DNA from: Paenibacillus chitinolyticus NBRC 15660
Lineage (GTDB): Bacteria; Bacillota; Bacilli; Paenibacillales; NBRC-103111
Length of the DNA: 64,000 nt
Assembly (NCBI RefSeq): GCF_000739915.1
Contig: NZ_BBJT01000001.1
Location: forward strand, 1-64,000
Reading direction: 5' to 3'
Below, one piece after another: positions 55,838 through 64,000 of this stretch. The notes beneath the pieces are model-generated. The model worked only from the letters and a program-made list of their open reading frames with translations. It searched no databases and had not been told where the DNA came from. Every line of letters starts with the position of its first letter. Positions within the stretch are counted from its first letter, which is position 1. The position numbers and the translations under genes were made by a program.

Positions 55838-57013
55838 ATGCAAAAAGTTTTACTGCTTACCGTCGGCATGTTCGCTTTGGGCTTTGATGCCTATGTGGTG
55901 GCGGGTCTGCTTCCCGCAATCGGATCGGACTTTAACATCAGCGCATCGCAGTCCGGTCAGGCCGTAAGCGTGTTTACGCTCTGTTACGCACTGGCGGCGC
56001 CGATATTCGCCACGATACTGGCCGGCAAGCCGGTAAGGCGCATACTCCTGCTGGCGCTCGTCGTGTTCACGCTGGCCAACGCGGGAACGGCTCTTGCGCC
56101 GACCTATACGCTTCTGCTGCTCTCCCGCGCGATTGCCGGGATCGGAGCTGGCCTGTATTCGCCGCTGGCTGCTGCGGCGGCGGCGGCCCTCGTTTCCAGC
56201 GAGAAGCGGGGGAGAGCGCTTGGCATGACGCTGGGCGGAATGAGCATGGGGACAGTCATCGGGGTCCCCGTAGGGCTGCTCATTGCCGAGCAGATCGGCT
56301 GGCGGGGAACGCTCTGGGCCGTAACGGCGCTCGGCGTCATCGCGATCATCGGCATTACCGCCCGGTTTCCGAACTTTCCGGCGGCGGCTCCGCCGTCCCT
56401 GCGTCAGCGTCTTGCCATGATGACGAACGGGCGCGTTGCCGCGACTGTCGGCATCACGTTTATTACAAGCGTGGCCAGTCTGGGGCTGTACACGTACGTC
56501 GCGTCCGTTCTCCAGGATCTGGCCGATATCGAGTCCATTACTCCGTACTTGTGGGCATGGGGGATCGGCGGAGTCATCGGCAGTTTTTCCATCGGAACGC
56601 TCATTGACCGTACGGGACGTCCCAGGCTATTGATGACCGTGATTCTGGCGCTGATGGCGCTGGCGGTTTTCGTCCTTCCGGTCGGGATTCATTACGCGCT
56701 CGCCGCTTTCGCGGCATTCGTTGTGTGGGGCGCGACCGGCTGGGCTTCTCAGGCTCCGCAGCAGCATGTGCTCCTCGTCCTTCAGCCCGAACACGGGCCG
56801 GCCGCCGTGGCGCTAAACAGCTCCGCGAATTATCTCGGCAGCGCGGTAGGCTCCGCCCTTGGCGGCGCGGTTCTGCTGGCGGGGCTGGCACCCGGCCAAC
56901 TGCCGATCGTCGCGGGCGCGCTGATTGCGGCGGCGCTGCTCGGGCAGATCTGGATCGTCTCGCGCAGCCAAGGCTTCGCCAAAGCCGGCCGGGAAGAGAA
57001 GATCCAGTCTTGA
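55838..57013 (+). CDS. MFS exporter, DHA1/AraJ-like
   Basis: 391 residues, 12 helices, drug:H+ antiporter-1 type. The N-terminal segment GFDAYVVAGLLPAIGSDFN and helix 4/5 AIAGIGAGLYSPLAAAAAAALV are typical of this efflux group. It is last in the operon, 44 bases after the oxidoreductase, and ends at a strong terminator. It probably exports the operon's product. Confidence 0.9.
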   Translation: MQKVLLLTVGMFALGFDAYVVAGLLPAIGSDFNISASQSGQAVSVFTLCYALAAPIFATILAGKPVRRILLLALVVFTLANAGTALAPTYTLLLLSRAIAGIGAGLYSPLAAAAAAALVSSEKRGRALGMTLGGMSMGTVIGVPVGLLIAEQIGWRGTLWAVTALGVIAIIGITARFPNFPAAAPPSLRQRLAMMTNGRVAATVGITFITSVASLGLYTYVASVLQDLADIESITPYLWAWGIGGVIGSFSIGTLIDRTGRPRLLMTVILALMALAVFVLPVGIHYALAAFAAFVVWGATGWASQAPQQHVLLVLQPEHGPAAVALNSSANYLGSAVGSALGGAVLLAGLAPGQLPIVAGALIAAALLGQIWIVSRSQGFAKAGREEKIQS

Positions 57014-57035
57014 GCGGGATCGCGTGAGCGCGAAA

Positions 57036-57081
57036 ACAAAAAGACCTTTCAGCCGTTTAGCGGCATGAAAGGTCTTTTTGT
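57036..57081 (+). terminator. Terminator of the ALAS-like operon
   Basis: ACAAAAAGACCTTTCA and TGAAAGGTCTTTTTGT, with an inner GCCG / CGGC stem. Confidence 0.93.
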
Positions 57082-57158
57082 CGCCCGCGTCAGGTCGCCC
57101 GCGTCAGGCCGCCCGCGTCAGGCCGCCCGCGTCAGGCCGCCCGCGTCAGGCCGCCCGC
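57081..57158. repeat. 14-bp tandem repeat (minisatellite)
   Basis: Five exact-phase copies of (T/C)CGCCCGCGTCAGG plus an 8-base partial copy, between the terminator of the operon and the stop codon of the metallo-beta-lactamase-fold gene. Confidence 0.95.
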
Positions 57159-57159
57159 T

Positions 57160-57981
57160 CTATCCGCCGACGTACTCGCTGCGGACGATCCGGACGTTCT
57201 CGTCATGGCAGCCGTCCGTAAAGGCGGAGCAGTAAGCGTGCGCGTCCCGGAGCGCGAGCAGAGCGTTGCCGTCGTCAGCCTGAACGGCCGCGATCAGGCT
57301 TGCGAGGTACCGGTCCGCGAGCTCCAGCCGGCGTTCCATTTCGCGGACGTCCTCGGTCGCCTCCCCGTGGCCGGGGACAAGCAGCTCCAGGTTATGGGTG
57401 CCGTAAATGTGCCGGACAGTGTCCAATGTCCCTTCATACGCTTTGGCGCTGTCATAAATGAAAGGAAGCTCGAAGTCCGACAAATAATCCCCCGCGATCA
57501 GTACGCCTAACGGCTCGACTACGGTCATCAGCCCGTCAGCCGTATGACCGGGTGCAAGATAGAAAGTCAGGCGGGTTTCTCCGAGCTGGAACGCCTGGCC
57601 GTTTCCGGCCGCTGCGATATCAACATGCGGGAACTCCACGGGATAGCCTCTGTCGATATAGTGGCCGGCATCGAACGAAGTAATGAGGGCCAGCTTTTTT
57701 TCTTTGTCCGGGTGGTTGCGCAGTCCCTCGCTTCCGATCGTGACAGCCCCCGGGAATGCCTTATATCCGATGATATGGTCGAAATCGCCGTGGGTAAACA
57801 GCACGTAAACCGGCCGGTCGCCCCGCACGGCTTCGACATGCTGCCGGATTTCTTCGATCTCCCGGGGCAGCCAGTTCGGATCTGCGATCAAGACGAGATC
57901 ATCTGTCACGATTACGGTCGAGGTTGTTTTGTATATCGCGCTTTGAAAAACTGTTACCTGTTCGCTCTGGTATTGGATCAT
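57160..57981 (-). CDS. Metallo-beta-lactamase-fold hydrolase with variant metal motif
   Basis: About 273 residues. The MBL core shows THGDFDH (63-69), PGHTADG, AGDYLSD and PGHGE. The usual first motif HxHxDH reads H64-G-D66-F-D68-H69, with Asp in place of the second His, so the first metal site is altered. It could be a hydrolase of a thioester, lactone or phosphate ester; not a typical beta-lactamase. Start choice is uncertain: ATG 57981 is 12 bases after AAGGAG, GTG 57990 only 3. Confidence 0.8.
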   Translation of the reverse strand: MIQYQSEQVTVFQSAIYKTTSTVIVTDDLVLIADPNWLPREIEEIRQHVEAVRGDRPVYVLFTHGDFDHIIGYKAFPGAVTIGSEGLRNHPDKEKKLALITSFDAGHYIDRGYPVEFPHVDIAAAGNGQAFQLGETRLTFYLAPGHTADGLMTVVEPLGVLIAGDYLSDFELPFIYDSAKAYEGTLDTVRHIYGTHNLELLVPGHGEATEDVREMERRLELADRYLASLIAAVQADDGNALLALRDAHAYCSAFTDGCHDENVRIVRSEYVGG

Positions 57982-58137
57982 ACGGTTCACGATCTCCTTG
58001 CTTCATGGACGATTTACGCCCGGCATTTAAGAGAAATTGTAGCATCCAAAGAAGGAGAAAGGAACCGGGGGAGCTTACTTTTTGGAAGAACCCTTTTATT
58101 CACCGCCGGATGAAAAAAGATACCGCTTACTTGCAAA

Positions 58138-59451
58138 ATGAGTTATGCTAGGAGCATGACGAACTTTCTTAACGAATGGAAAACCCAACTGCTCCAATAC
58201 AGCCGGAACATTCGTCTTTTTTTCGTGTTTATTTTCGTGTGGAATACGGGTCTCGGCATGTTCGGGCTCGTGTACAATTTGTACGTCCGCGCTCTGGGCT
58301 ACGATCAGACGATGGTTGGACAGTTGGTCGGGATGACGGCCATAGCATCCGCAATCATATTAATCCCGGCGGGAATCATGAACGACAGATTCGGGCCCAA
58401 GCGGATCGTATCCGCCGGTCTCTTTTTTGTGCTGCTGGCACTCACCGCCCGCTCTCTTTTCGAGTTTAAAAACGCCCTGCTCGTTACTTCGTTTCTCGGG
58501 GGAATGTCGCAGGCGGTCGTATCGGCTACGATCATTCCTTTTATGGCCAACAATTCAACGCCCCGGCAGCGGGTTCACTTGTTCAGTTTCAACATGGCGC
58601 TAAGTATGTTCGCAAGCGTGGCGGGAAATATGCTGGGCGGCGTTTTGACGGATATGTTCCAGTTTGCCTTCGGCCTCTCGGAAGTGCTCAGCTTGAGAAC
58701 GACTTTGTTGATCGGCGTCGGGACGATGGCGCTCGGACTCATTCCCGTGCTCTTGTATACATCGGAAGATGCCGGAGAAAAAGACGAAAGGAAAGATGAA
58801 AGGGCCGGTCCTAAACCCGGCTGGCGGCAAACGGCATCCAGGCATAAATCTTCGCTCCAGATTATCGCGCTGTTTGCGTTTCTCAGCCTGTTGTCCTCGA
58901 CGGCGGGCGGGATGATTGTGCCTTATTTGAACGTCTATTTCGAGGACAGGTTCGATGCCTCCAAAACGATGATCGGCTTCATTGTATCGCTGGGACAAGG
59001 GGCGACCGCGCTTGCTTTTCTGCTCGGCCCCGCCATTGCGCGCAAAATCGGCGAAGCGAGAGCGGTCGTCCTGCTCCAATTGAGCTCGATTCCTTTTCTG
59101 CTAATTACCGCATACTCGTCTAATTTTACGCTCGCCAGCGTAGGATACTTGTTCAGACAGGCGCTTATGAATGCGGCGAATCCTTTTTACAGCACGATCA
59201 AAATGAAGTATGTCGACCGCTCGATGCGGGGACTTGCGTCCAGCTCGGGGGAAGCGATGTTCAATCTGGGCTGGTTTCTGGCCTCTCCGGTCAGCATGGG
59301 GCTAGTGGCGACGTACGGTTCTTACTACGGCTACGCCTACGCTTTCAGCATTACGGCCGTCGTTTATACCGTGATTTGCATTCTTTTTCACGTGTTCTTC
59401 GGCAAAGAACGCTTCAAGCCGGCGGAGGAAGCCGAGCAGGTAGCGGGTTAA
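58138..59451 (+). CDS. MFS transporter
   Basis: About 437 residues with 12 predicted helices and a charged central loop (DAGEKDERKDERAG). Conserved GIMNDRFGPKRI between helices 2 and 3 is the MFS signature. Substrate unknown. The start is unclear: ATG 58138 has no ribosome site, and ATG 58156 has AGGAG too close. It ends at the terminator at 59466 and precedes an oligopeptide/metal-type ABC importer. Confidence 0.85.
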   Translation: MSYARSMTNFLNEWKTQLLQYSRNIRLFFVFIFVWNTGLGMFGLVYNLYVRALGYDQTMVGQLVGMTAIASAIILIPAGIMNDRFGPKRIVSAGLFFVLLALTARSLFEFKNALLVTSFLGGMSQAVVSATIIPFMANNSTPRQRVHLFSFNMALSMFASVAGNMLGGVLTDMFQFAFGLSEVLSLRTTLLIGVGTMALGLIPVLLYTSEDAGEKDERKDERAGPKPGWRQTASRHKSSLQIIALFAFLSLLSSTAGGMIVPYLNVYFEDRFDASKTMIGFIVSLGQGATALAFLLGPAIARKIGEARAVVLLQLSSIPFLLITAYSSNFTLASVGYLFRQALMNAANPFYSTIKMKYVDRSMRGLASSSGEAMFNLGWFLASPVSMGLVATYGSYYGYAYAFSITAVVYTVICILFHVFFGKERFKPAEEAEQVAG

Positions 59452-59465
59452 CAGCCGATTTGAGC

Positions 59466-59499
59466 GGGATGCTTCCGAAAGGAAGTGTCCCATTTTTTT
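59466..59499 (+). terminator. Terminator of the MFS gene
   Basis: GGGATGCTTCC-GAAA-GGAAGTGTCCC followed by a seven-T run. Confidence 0.88.
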
Positions 59500-59523
59500 A
59501 TTGCATGTCCTGATTGCCAAGGA

Positions 59524-59552
59524 TTGACAGAAATAAGAGGGATAGCTATAAT
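59524..59552 (+). promoter_or_regulatory. Consensus sigma-A promoter
   Basis: Perfect TTGACA and TATAAT hexamers with a 17-base spacer, the strongest promoter in the window. Confidence 0.9.
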
Positions 59553-59600
59553 CATAACATACTAATATTATCGGTTTAATCAGATATCGACCAGGTCACT

Positions 59601-59644
59601 GGAGATACGGTCTTTCCCGGGGGAAAGCTGTGTCTCCTTTTTTT
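59601..59644 (+). terminator. Leader terminator (attenuator or sRNA end) before the ABC importer
   Basis: GGAGATACGGT.CTTTCCC pairs with GGGAAAG.CTGTGTCTCC over about 17 positions, followed by seven Ts. It lies about 45 bases after the start of transcription and 70 bases before the importer genes. Confidence 0.85.
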
Positions 59645-59717
59645 GTGGGACAGGGGAGGCCGGGGACCGGGAGAGGCGGCTGAGTCGGACTTAAACTTAA
59701 TGAAATGGAGAGGACTT

Positions 59718-61388
59718 ATGATTTCATCCATACGTCATGTTCACAAGGCAGTTCTGATTGCACTTATTCTCGCGATCGTGTCCGGCTGCGGGGGAAACGC
59801 GGGGAATACCGGCAGCGCAATTTCTCCGGCCTCTGAAAACGGAACAGCCGGGCAGCCGTCCGCCGTTCAAGGCGGCACGTTTACGTACGCGCTCGCCGGA
59901 TCGCCGTCCGGACTCGATCCTAATGTGGTGCCCGCCGCACTTGATTACCGGGTGATGCGCTCCATTTACGACAGTCTTGTCGTCCAACTGCCCGACCAGT
60001 CCATCAAACCGTGGCTCGCCGAGGAGTGGACGGTTTCATCCGACGGAAAAGAGTACACGTTCAAGCTGCGCAAGGACGTGAAGTTCCATGACGGAACACC
60101 GTTTAATGCGGCTGCCGTTAAAGCGAATTTCGACCGGATCGTGAATCCGGCGACCAAGTCCCGGTTCGCCGTTACCCTGCTGGGCCCCTATGAATCGTCC
60201 GAAGCGGTTGACGAATACACCGTAAAGGTGCGGCTGAAGTCGCCTTACAGCGCGTTTCTGAGTTCGCTCAGCCAGGCCTTTCTCGGAATCGTTTCACCGG
60301 CGGCCGCCGAGAAATACAAGGACCAGCTCACCAAAAACCCCGTCGGCACCGGCCCTTTCAAATTCGTGAGCTGGACCGAGAATTCGGCCGTTACGCTGCA
60401 GCGCAATCCCGACTACAAATGGGCGCCGGAACTTGCCGCCAATAAAGGCGCACCGTACATAGACAAGCTCGTATTCAAAATTATTCCTGAAGAGGCGACC
60501 CGGATCGGCAGCGTCCAGAGCGGGCAGGTTTCGGCCGCAGAGACGGTACCTCCGCAAAATTTCGTCTCTTTGAAGAAGGACCCGAACGTGCAGCTTTTCC
60601 AGGCGGAGTCTTCGGGCATTCCCTACACGCTGATGCTCAATCAAGATCATGCGCCTTGGAACGAGCTGGAGGCCCGGAAGGCCGTCCAACTGTCGATCGA
60701 CTTCGATGCCATCGTCAAGACTTTGTATCTAGGCGCTTATACACGGGCCTGGTCTCCGCTGACTCCGTCCGTGCTTGGCTATAATGCCTCCCTGGAAGGA
60801 GTCCAGAAACCCGATCCGGACGAAGCGGGACGCCTGCTTGACGGACTGGGCTGGATCAAGGGGGCGGACGGAATCCGTGAGAAAAACGGCAAAAAACTGA
60901 CGATCCGTTATATCGACGCGTCGCCGAACAGGGAGAAGCGCAACGACATTGCGGCGATGATCCAGCAGCAGCTGAAAAAAGCCGGAATCGCCGTCGAAGT
61001 GGAAATTTTGGCCGATACGACGCCGGCTCTGATGGTTAAGGGGACGAATGATCTGGTCGGCGTCAGTAATGTTTCGGGCGACCCGGACATTTTGCGGAGT
61101 TTTTTTCACACGAATGCCATTCCGAAAGACGGGAAGTGGGGGCACAACCATACCCACAAATCCGATCCGCAGGTAGACGCTTGGCTGGAAGAAGGACTTA
61201 AAGAGCAGGACCCCAAGAAACGGGCGGAGATTTACAAGCAGGTTCAAGCGTATCTGATCCAAAATGCTTACGGATTCCCCGTGTACGTATTTCCGTATAC
61301 CGTCGCAGCCGGGAAAAACGTGAACGGACTTAAATTCGATTCGCTGGGATATCCGTTGTTTTACGATGTAAGCCTGAAAAAATCGTGA
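59718..61388 (+). CDS. ABC importer solute-binding lipoprotein, family 5 (Opp/Dpp/Nik type)
   Basis: About 556 residues. Lipobox VSGC (Cys about 19), then the SBP_bac_5 fold with the family pattern LAEEWTVSSDGKEYTFKLRKDVKFHDGTPF and NPVGTGPFKF. Such proteins bind peptides, nickel chelates or metallophores. ATG 59718 has GGAGAGG 5 bases ahead; earlier in-frame starts lack a site. First gene of the importer. Confidence 0.93.
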   Translation: MISSIRHVHKAVLIALILAIVSGCGGNAGNTGSAISPASENGTAGQPSAVQGGTFTYALAGSPSGLDPNVVPAALDYRVMRSIYDSLVVQLPDQSIKPWLAEEWTVSSDGKEYTFKLRKDVKFHDGTPFNAAAVKANFDRIVNPATKSRFAVTLLGPYESSEAVDEYTVKVRLKSPYSAFLSSLSQAFLGIVSPAAAEKYKDQLTKNPVGTGPFKFVSWTENSAVTLQRNPDYKWAPELAANKGAPYIDKLVFKIIPEEATRIGSVQSGQVSAAETVPPQNFVSLKKDPNVQLFQAESSGIPYTLMLNQDHAPWNELEARKAVQLSIDFDAIVKTLYLGAYTRAWSPLTPSVLGYNASLEGVQKPDPDEAGRLLDGLGWIKGADGIREKNGKKLTIRYIDASPNREKRNDIAAMIQQQLKKAGIAVEVEILADTTPALMVKGTNDLVGVSNVSGDPDILRSFFHTNAIPKDGKWGHNHTHKSDPQVDAWLEEGLKEQDPKKRAEIYKQVQAYLIQNAYGFPVYVFPYTVAAGKNVNGLKFDSLGYPLFYDVSLKKS

Positions 61389-61404
61389 CGGGGGGGAAGC
61401 CGGG

Positions 61405-62331
61405 TTGATTTACGCCATCGCAAGAAGACTGGTCTCTTCGCTGCTTGTCATAGGAGGCGCTTCGGTTCTCGTCTTCTTTATTCTGTACCTGCTGCCGGGA
61501 GATCCGGTGCTGATAATGCTGGCCGGTACGTCGGCCTCTGCGGAGACGGCAGCGAATCTGCGGCATCAGCTTGGCTTGGATCAGCCCGTGATCCGGCAAT
61601 TTCTCGTCTATGCGGAAAATTTGTTGCGGGGGGATTTCGGGAAATCTCTCGTGAACGACGACCCGGTGCTCCCCAAAATTTTGGAGCAGTTTCCCGCAAC
61701 GGCGCTGCTTACGGCAGCGGGTACCTTTCTGGCGGTAGTGACGGGAATCTGGCTCGGCGTGGTTTCGGCGATTCACCGCAACAGCTTCATTGATTTTTTG
61801 GCCCGCATCGTGTCGCTGTTCGGAATTTCCATGCCGACCTTCTGGTCGGGCATCCTTCTGATTCTCGTTTTCTCCGTCCGACTGAACTGGTTTCCGGCCG
61901 TAGGCTCGGAAGGGTGGGAGTCGCTTGTCCTGCCTGCGGCTGCGCTCGGGCTCGTGGGATCGGGTTTTATCGTGCGGATGGTGCGGAGCTCCATGCTTGA
62001 GGTGATGAACGAACCTTTTATTACCACCCTTCGTTCCAAAGGACTTAGCGAAAGAGTCGTCATGTACCGGCATGCGCTGCGCAGCGCCCTCATTCCGGCT
62101 CTTACCATGATCGGCATCCAGATCGGGGAACTTATGGCCGGGGCCGTCGTGATTGAAACGGTCTTTTCCAGACAGGGAATCGGTCGGCTGCTTGCGGGAG
62201 CCATCCTGTCCAAAGATCTTCCCGTCGTACAAGGCGTCGTTTTTTTTACCGCAATCGTGTATGTCCTTGTCAATGTGTTGGTGGACTTGTCCTATGCTTT
62301 CATTGATCCCAGAGTGAGAAGGGCCGTCTGA
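61405..62331 (+). CDS. ABC importer permease, DppB/NikB type
   Basis: 308 residues, six helices, N-terminal MIYAIARRLVSSLLVIGGASV and the binding-protein-dependent loop EVMNEPFITTLRSKGLSERVV. TTG start at 61405 with GGGGGGAAG ahead, 16 bases after the binding-protein gene. It forms the channel with the next gene. Confidence 0.92.
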   Translation: MIYAIARRLVSSLLVIGGASVLVFFILYLLPGDPVLIMLAGTSASAETAANLRHQLGLDQPVIRQFLVYAENLLRGDFGKSLVNDDPVLPKILEQFPATALLTAAGTFLAVVTGIWLGVVSAIHRNSFIDFLARIVSLFGISMPTFWSGILLILVFSVRLNWFPAVGSEGWESLVLPAAALGLVGSGFIVRMVRSSMLEVMNEPFITTLRSKGLSERVVMYRHALRSALIPALTMIGIQIGELMAGAVVIETVFSRQGIGRLLAGAILSKDLPVVQGVVFFTAIVYVLVNVLVDLSYAFIDPRVRRAV

Positions 62332-62374
62332 TGCAGGTGGTCGTTAGAGAGACGCGTGAAAAAGGGGGAACGGT

Positions 62375-63283
62375 ATGAAAACCGCAGCCGAAGTTAACTA
62401 CGTGCCGGAACAGCTCACCCGGGAGCGGAGCCGGGAACCGAAACAAAACCGGAAAATACCGGGCTTTGTGCGCCAAGGGGATCTTCCGTATTATGCGGCG
62501 CTCTTAATCGTGTCGGCGATTGCGCTCAGCGCAGTCGTGCCGCAATGGCTGGCGCCTTATCCGCCGGTGGAAATGAATGCGGACGCCCTCCTCCAGAAGC
62601 CGGGCGCCGCCCACTGGTTGGGGACGGATTACTACGGAAGGGATATGCTCAGCCTTCTCATATACGGGGCTAGAGATTCACTTCTGTTCGGCGCGGGCTC
62701 CGTCGTCATCGGCGGGGCCGCAGGCATGCTGATCGGCAGTCTGGCCGGTTACATCGGAGGCTTCGTGGACGGAATGCTCATGCGGATCATTGATGTGCTC
62801 ATGGCGATACCGAGCTTGCTGCTGTCACTCGCCATTGCTGCCGCCTTGGGGCCGAGTCTGCTCAACATTGTGCTGGCCGTCAGCGTATCGCTGGTGCCCA
62901 AATTTGCCAGGGTTGTCCGCAGTCAGGTGATCGGCATTAAGAGCCGTCCCTATATCGCCGCATCCCGGTCGATCGGTGCGGGCGGAGGTCATATTTTCGT
63001 GAAGCATGTGCTTCCTCACGTTTTTTCTCCGCTGCTCGTCATGGGAACGATAGGAATCGGATCGTCCATCCTGGTCGGCTCAGCGCTTAGTTTCCTGGGG
63101 CTGGGGGTGCTTAAGGAAATTCCGGACTGGGGAACGCTTCTTTCGCAGGGCAGAGGATATTTGACCGTCGCCTGGTGGAACGCGACTTTTCCGGGACTCG
63201 CGATTACGGTCCTGGTGCTGGCCGTCAATCTGGTGGGAGACCGCTGGAGAGACGCGCTGGACCCCAAACAGCATGCAAAGTGA
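62375..63283 (+). CDS. ABC importer permease, DppC/NikC type
   Basis: 302 residues with the N-terminal OppC-like helix, periplasmic HWLGTDYYGRDMLS signature and the loop SRPYIAASRSIGAGGGHIFVKH. AAAAAGGGGG precedes the ATG. Partner of the DppB-type permease. Confidence 0.92.
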   Translation: MKTAAEVNYVPEQLTRERSREPKQNRKIPGFVRQGDLPYYAALLIVSAIALSAVVPQWLAPYPPVEMNADALLQKPGAAHWLGTDYYGRDMLSLLIYGARDSLLFGAGSVVIGGAAGMLIGSLAGYIGGFVDGMLMRIIDVLMAIPSLLLSLAIAAALGPSLLNIVLAVSVSLVPKFARVVRSQVIGIKSRPYIAASRSIGAGGGHIFVKHVLPHVFSPLLVMGTIGIGSSILVGSALSFLGLGVLKEIPDWGTLLSQGRGYLTVAWWNATFPGLAITVLVLAVNLVGDRWRDALDPKQHAK

Positions 63284-63316
63284 ATGGGAGAAACACACGG
63301 AGGGGAGGGGACGAAC

Positions 63317-64000
63317 TTGGCAAAGCCGGTTCTGGAAATCGAGCGGTTGAAGGTGGAGTTTACCAAAGAAAACGAAAGCCTGACGGCGTTGTCTGAAGTC
63401 AGCCTGCATATCAGGCCCGGCGAGACGCTCTGTCTGGTCGGGGAGTCCGGCAGCGGCAAAACGATTTTGTCCAAAGCGATCCTCCGCCTCGTGGAATATG
63501 AGGGAGGACGCATCACGCATGGCACCATCCGGCTGGGACAGGAAGACGTAACCCGGCGTCCGCAGAAGGGGATGGGCGCAATTCGAGGAAGGAAGGCGGC
63601 GATGGTTTTCCAGGAGCCCATGGCGGCGTTCGATCCGCTTTTTCCGGTCGGGAAGCAAATCGCGGAGGCGTATCTGCGGCATAACCGCAGTTCCTATAAG
63701 GAGGCGCTGGAGCACGCGGCCCGGCTGCTCGGCAAAGTCGGCATCCCGGAGCCGGGCCTGCGGATGAAGCAGTATCCGGGAGAGCTGTCCGGGGGAATGC
63801 TCCAAAGGGCGATGATTGCAATGGCGCTGTCCTGCGGTCCCGACCTGCTCATCGCCGACGAGCCGACAACGGCACTGGACGTAACGATCCAGTCGCAAAT
63901 CCTGAACCTGCTGAAGGAGATCCAGAAGGAGTACGGCATGTCGATCCTATTCGTCACGCACGATCTGGGCGTGGCGGCCGAGATTGCCGACCGGATTGCC
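63317..64000 (+). CDS. ABC importer ATPase, DppD/OppD type (cut by window end)
   Basis: 228 codons are visible and the frame stays open to the last base. Walker A GESGSGKT, Q-loop VFQEPMAAFDP, signature LSGGMLQR, Walker B LLIADEPTTALDVT and H-loop VTHDLG. TTG start at 63317 with GGGGAGGGG ahead. It powers the importer; a second ATPase (DppF type) would be expected just beyond the window. Confidence 0.92.
   Translation, partial: MAKPVLEIERLKVEFTKENESLTALSEVSLHIRPGETLCLVGESGSGKTILSKAILRLVEYEGGRITHGTIRLGQEDVTRRPQKGMGAIRGRKAAMVFQEPMAAFDPLFPVGKQIAEAYLRHNRSSYKEALEHAARLLGKVGIPEPGLRMKQYPGELSGGMLQRAMIAMALSCGPDLLIADEPTTALDVTIQSQILNLLKEIQKEYGMSILFVTHDLGVAAEIADRIA

Noticed and set aside
57081-57158. CRISPR or attachment-site repeat
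   Set aside because: Head-to-tail 14-bp units without spacers and no integrase nearby; a simple minisatellite.
52912-64000. Staphylopine/bacillopaline-type metallophore locus
   Set aside because: An exporter and an Opp/Nik-type importer are present, but I see no nicotianamine-synthase-like gene or opine dehydrogenase; the oxidoreductase is Gfo/Idh. The missing genes could lie beyond the window, so only weakly excluded.

Overview
The window looks like the chromosome of a Gram-positive, spore-forming member of the Paenibacillaceae (Paenibacillus-like). The grounds are strong AAGGAGG-type ribosome binding sites with frequent TTG and GTG starts, T-box leaders on ileS and serS, a YjcZ-type small sporulation protein, a squalene-hopene/sporulene-type cyclase, a LplB/YtcP/LipO-type sugar ABC transporter with YesM/YesN-type regulators, a BirA-controlled biotin operon, a Zur-controlled zinc-sparing operon and a Bacillus-type ntd operon. 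I see no rRNA, tRNA, CRISPR array, phage or intact insertion sequence.

Layout. 0-6 kb: secreted 5'-nucleotidase with an SH3 tail, glycerate kinase, and a LysR/flavin-reductase divergent pair. 6-13.4 kb: arylamine N-acetyltransferase, T-box-controlled type II (mupirocin-insensitive class) ileS, a class D beta-lactamase stump, and a PBP2a-like lipoprotein transpeptidase. 13.4-17.2 kb: triterpene cyclase, a 42-residue YjcZ-like protein and a polysaccharide deacetylase. 17.2-25.2 kb: an unexplained structured leader or small RNA, then permease-permease-binding protein, sensor kinase, AraC-type response regulator, and a decayed fascin-like fragment. 25.2-30.3 kb: T-box serS, diverging from a Zur-type operator with a COG0523 GTPase and zinc-independent L33, then a phospholipase D-like protein. 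30.5-41.4 kb: two paralogous secreted chitin-active LPMOs flanking a five-gene biotin operon (bioA-D-F-H-like-C) and a quinone oxidoreductase/LysR pair. 42-49.5 kb: ABC exporter, glcP-ntdC-ntdB-ntdA (kanosamine / neotrehalosadiamine type) and divergent ntdR. 49.6-52.4 kb: secreted alpha/beta hydrolase and an SDR/LysR pair. 52.8-57.1 kb: a compact operon of 5-aminolevulinate synthase-like enzyme, GNAT, Gfo/Idh oxidoreductase and MFS exporter. 57.1-64 kb: a metallo-beta-lactamase-fold hydrolase with variant metal motif, an MFS transporter, and an Opp/Dpp-type ABC importer behind an attenuator-like leader, running off the window end.

The most promising undescribed items are the ALAS-GNAT-oxidoreductase-MFS operon (a candidate small aminoketone pathway), the structured region at 17278-17614, and the shared hairpin plus extra Shine-Dalgarno leader architecture of the two LPMO genes. 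All assignments come from reading the sequence and recalling family motifs; no database search was run.
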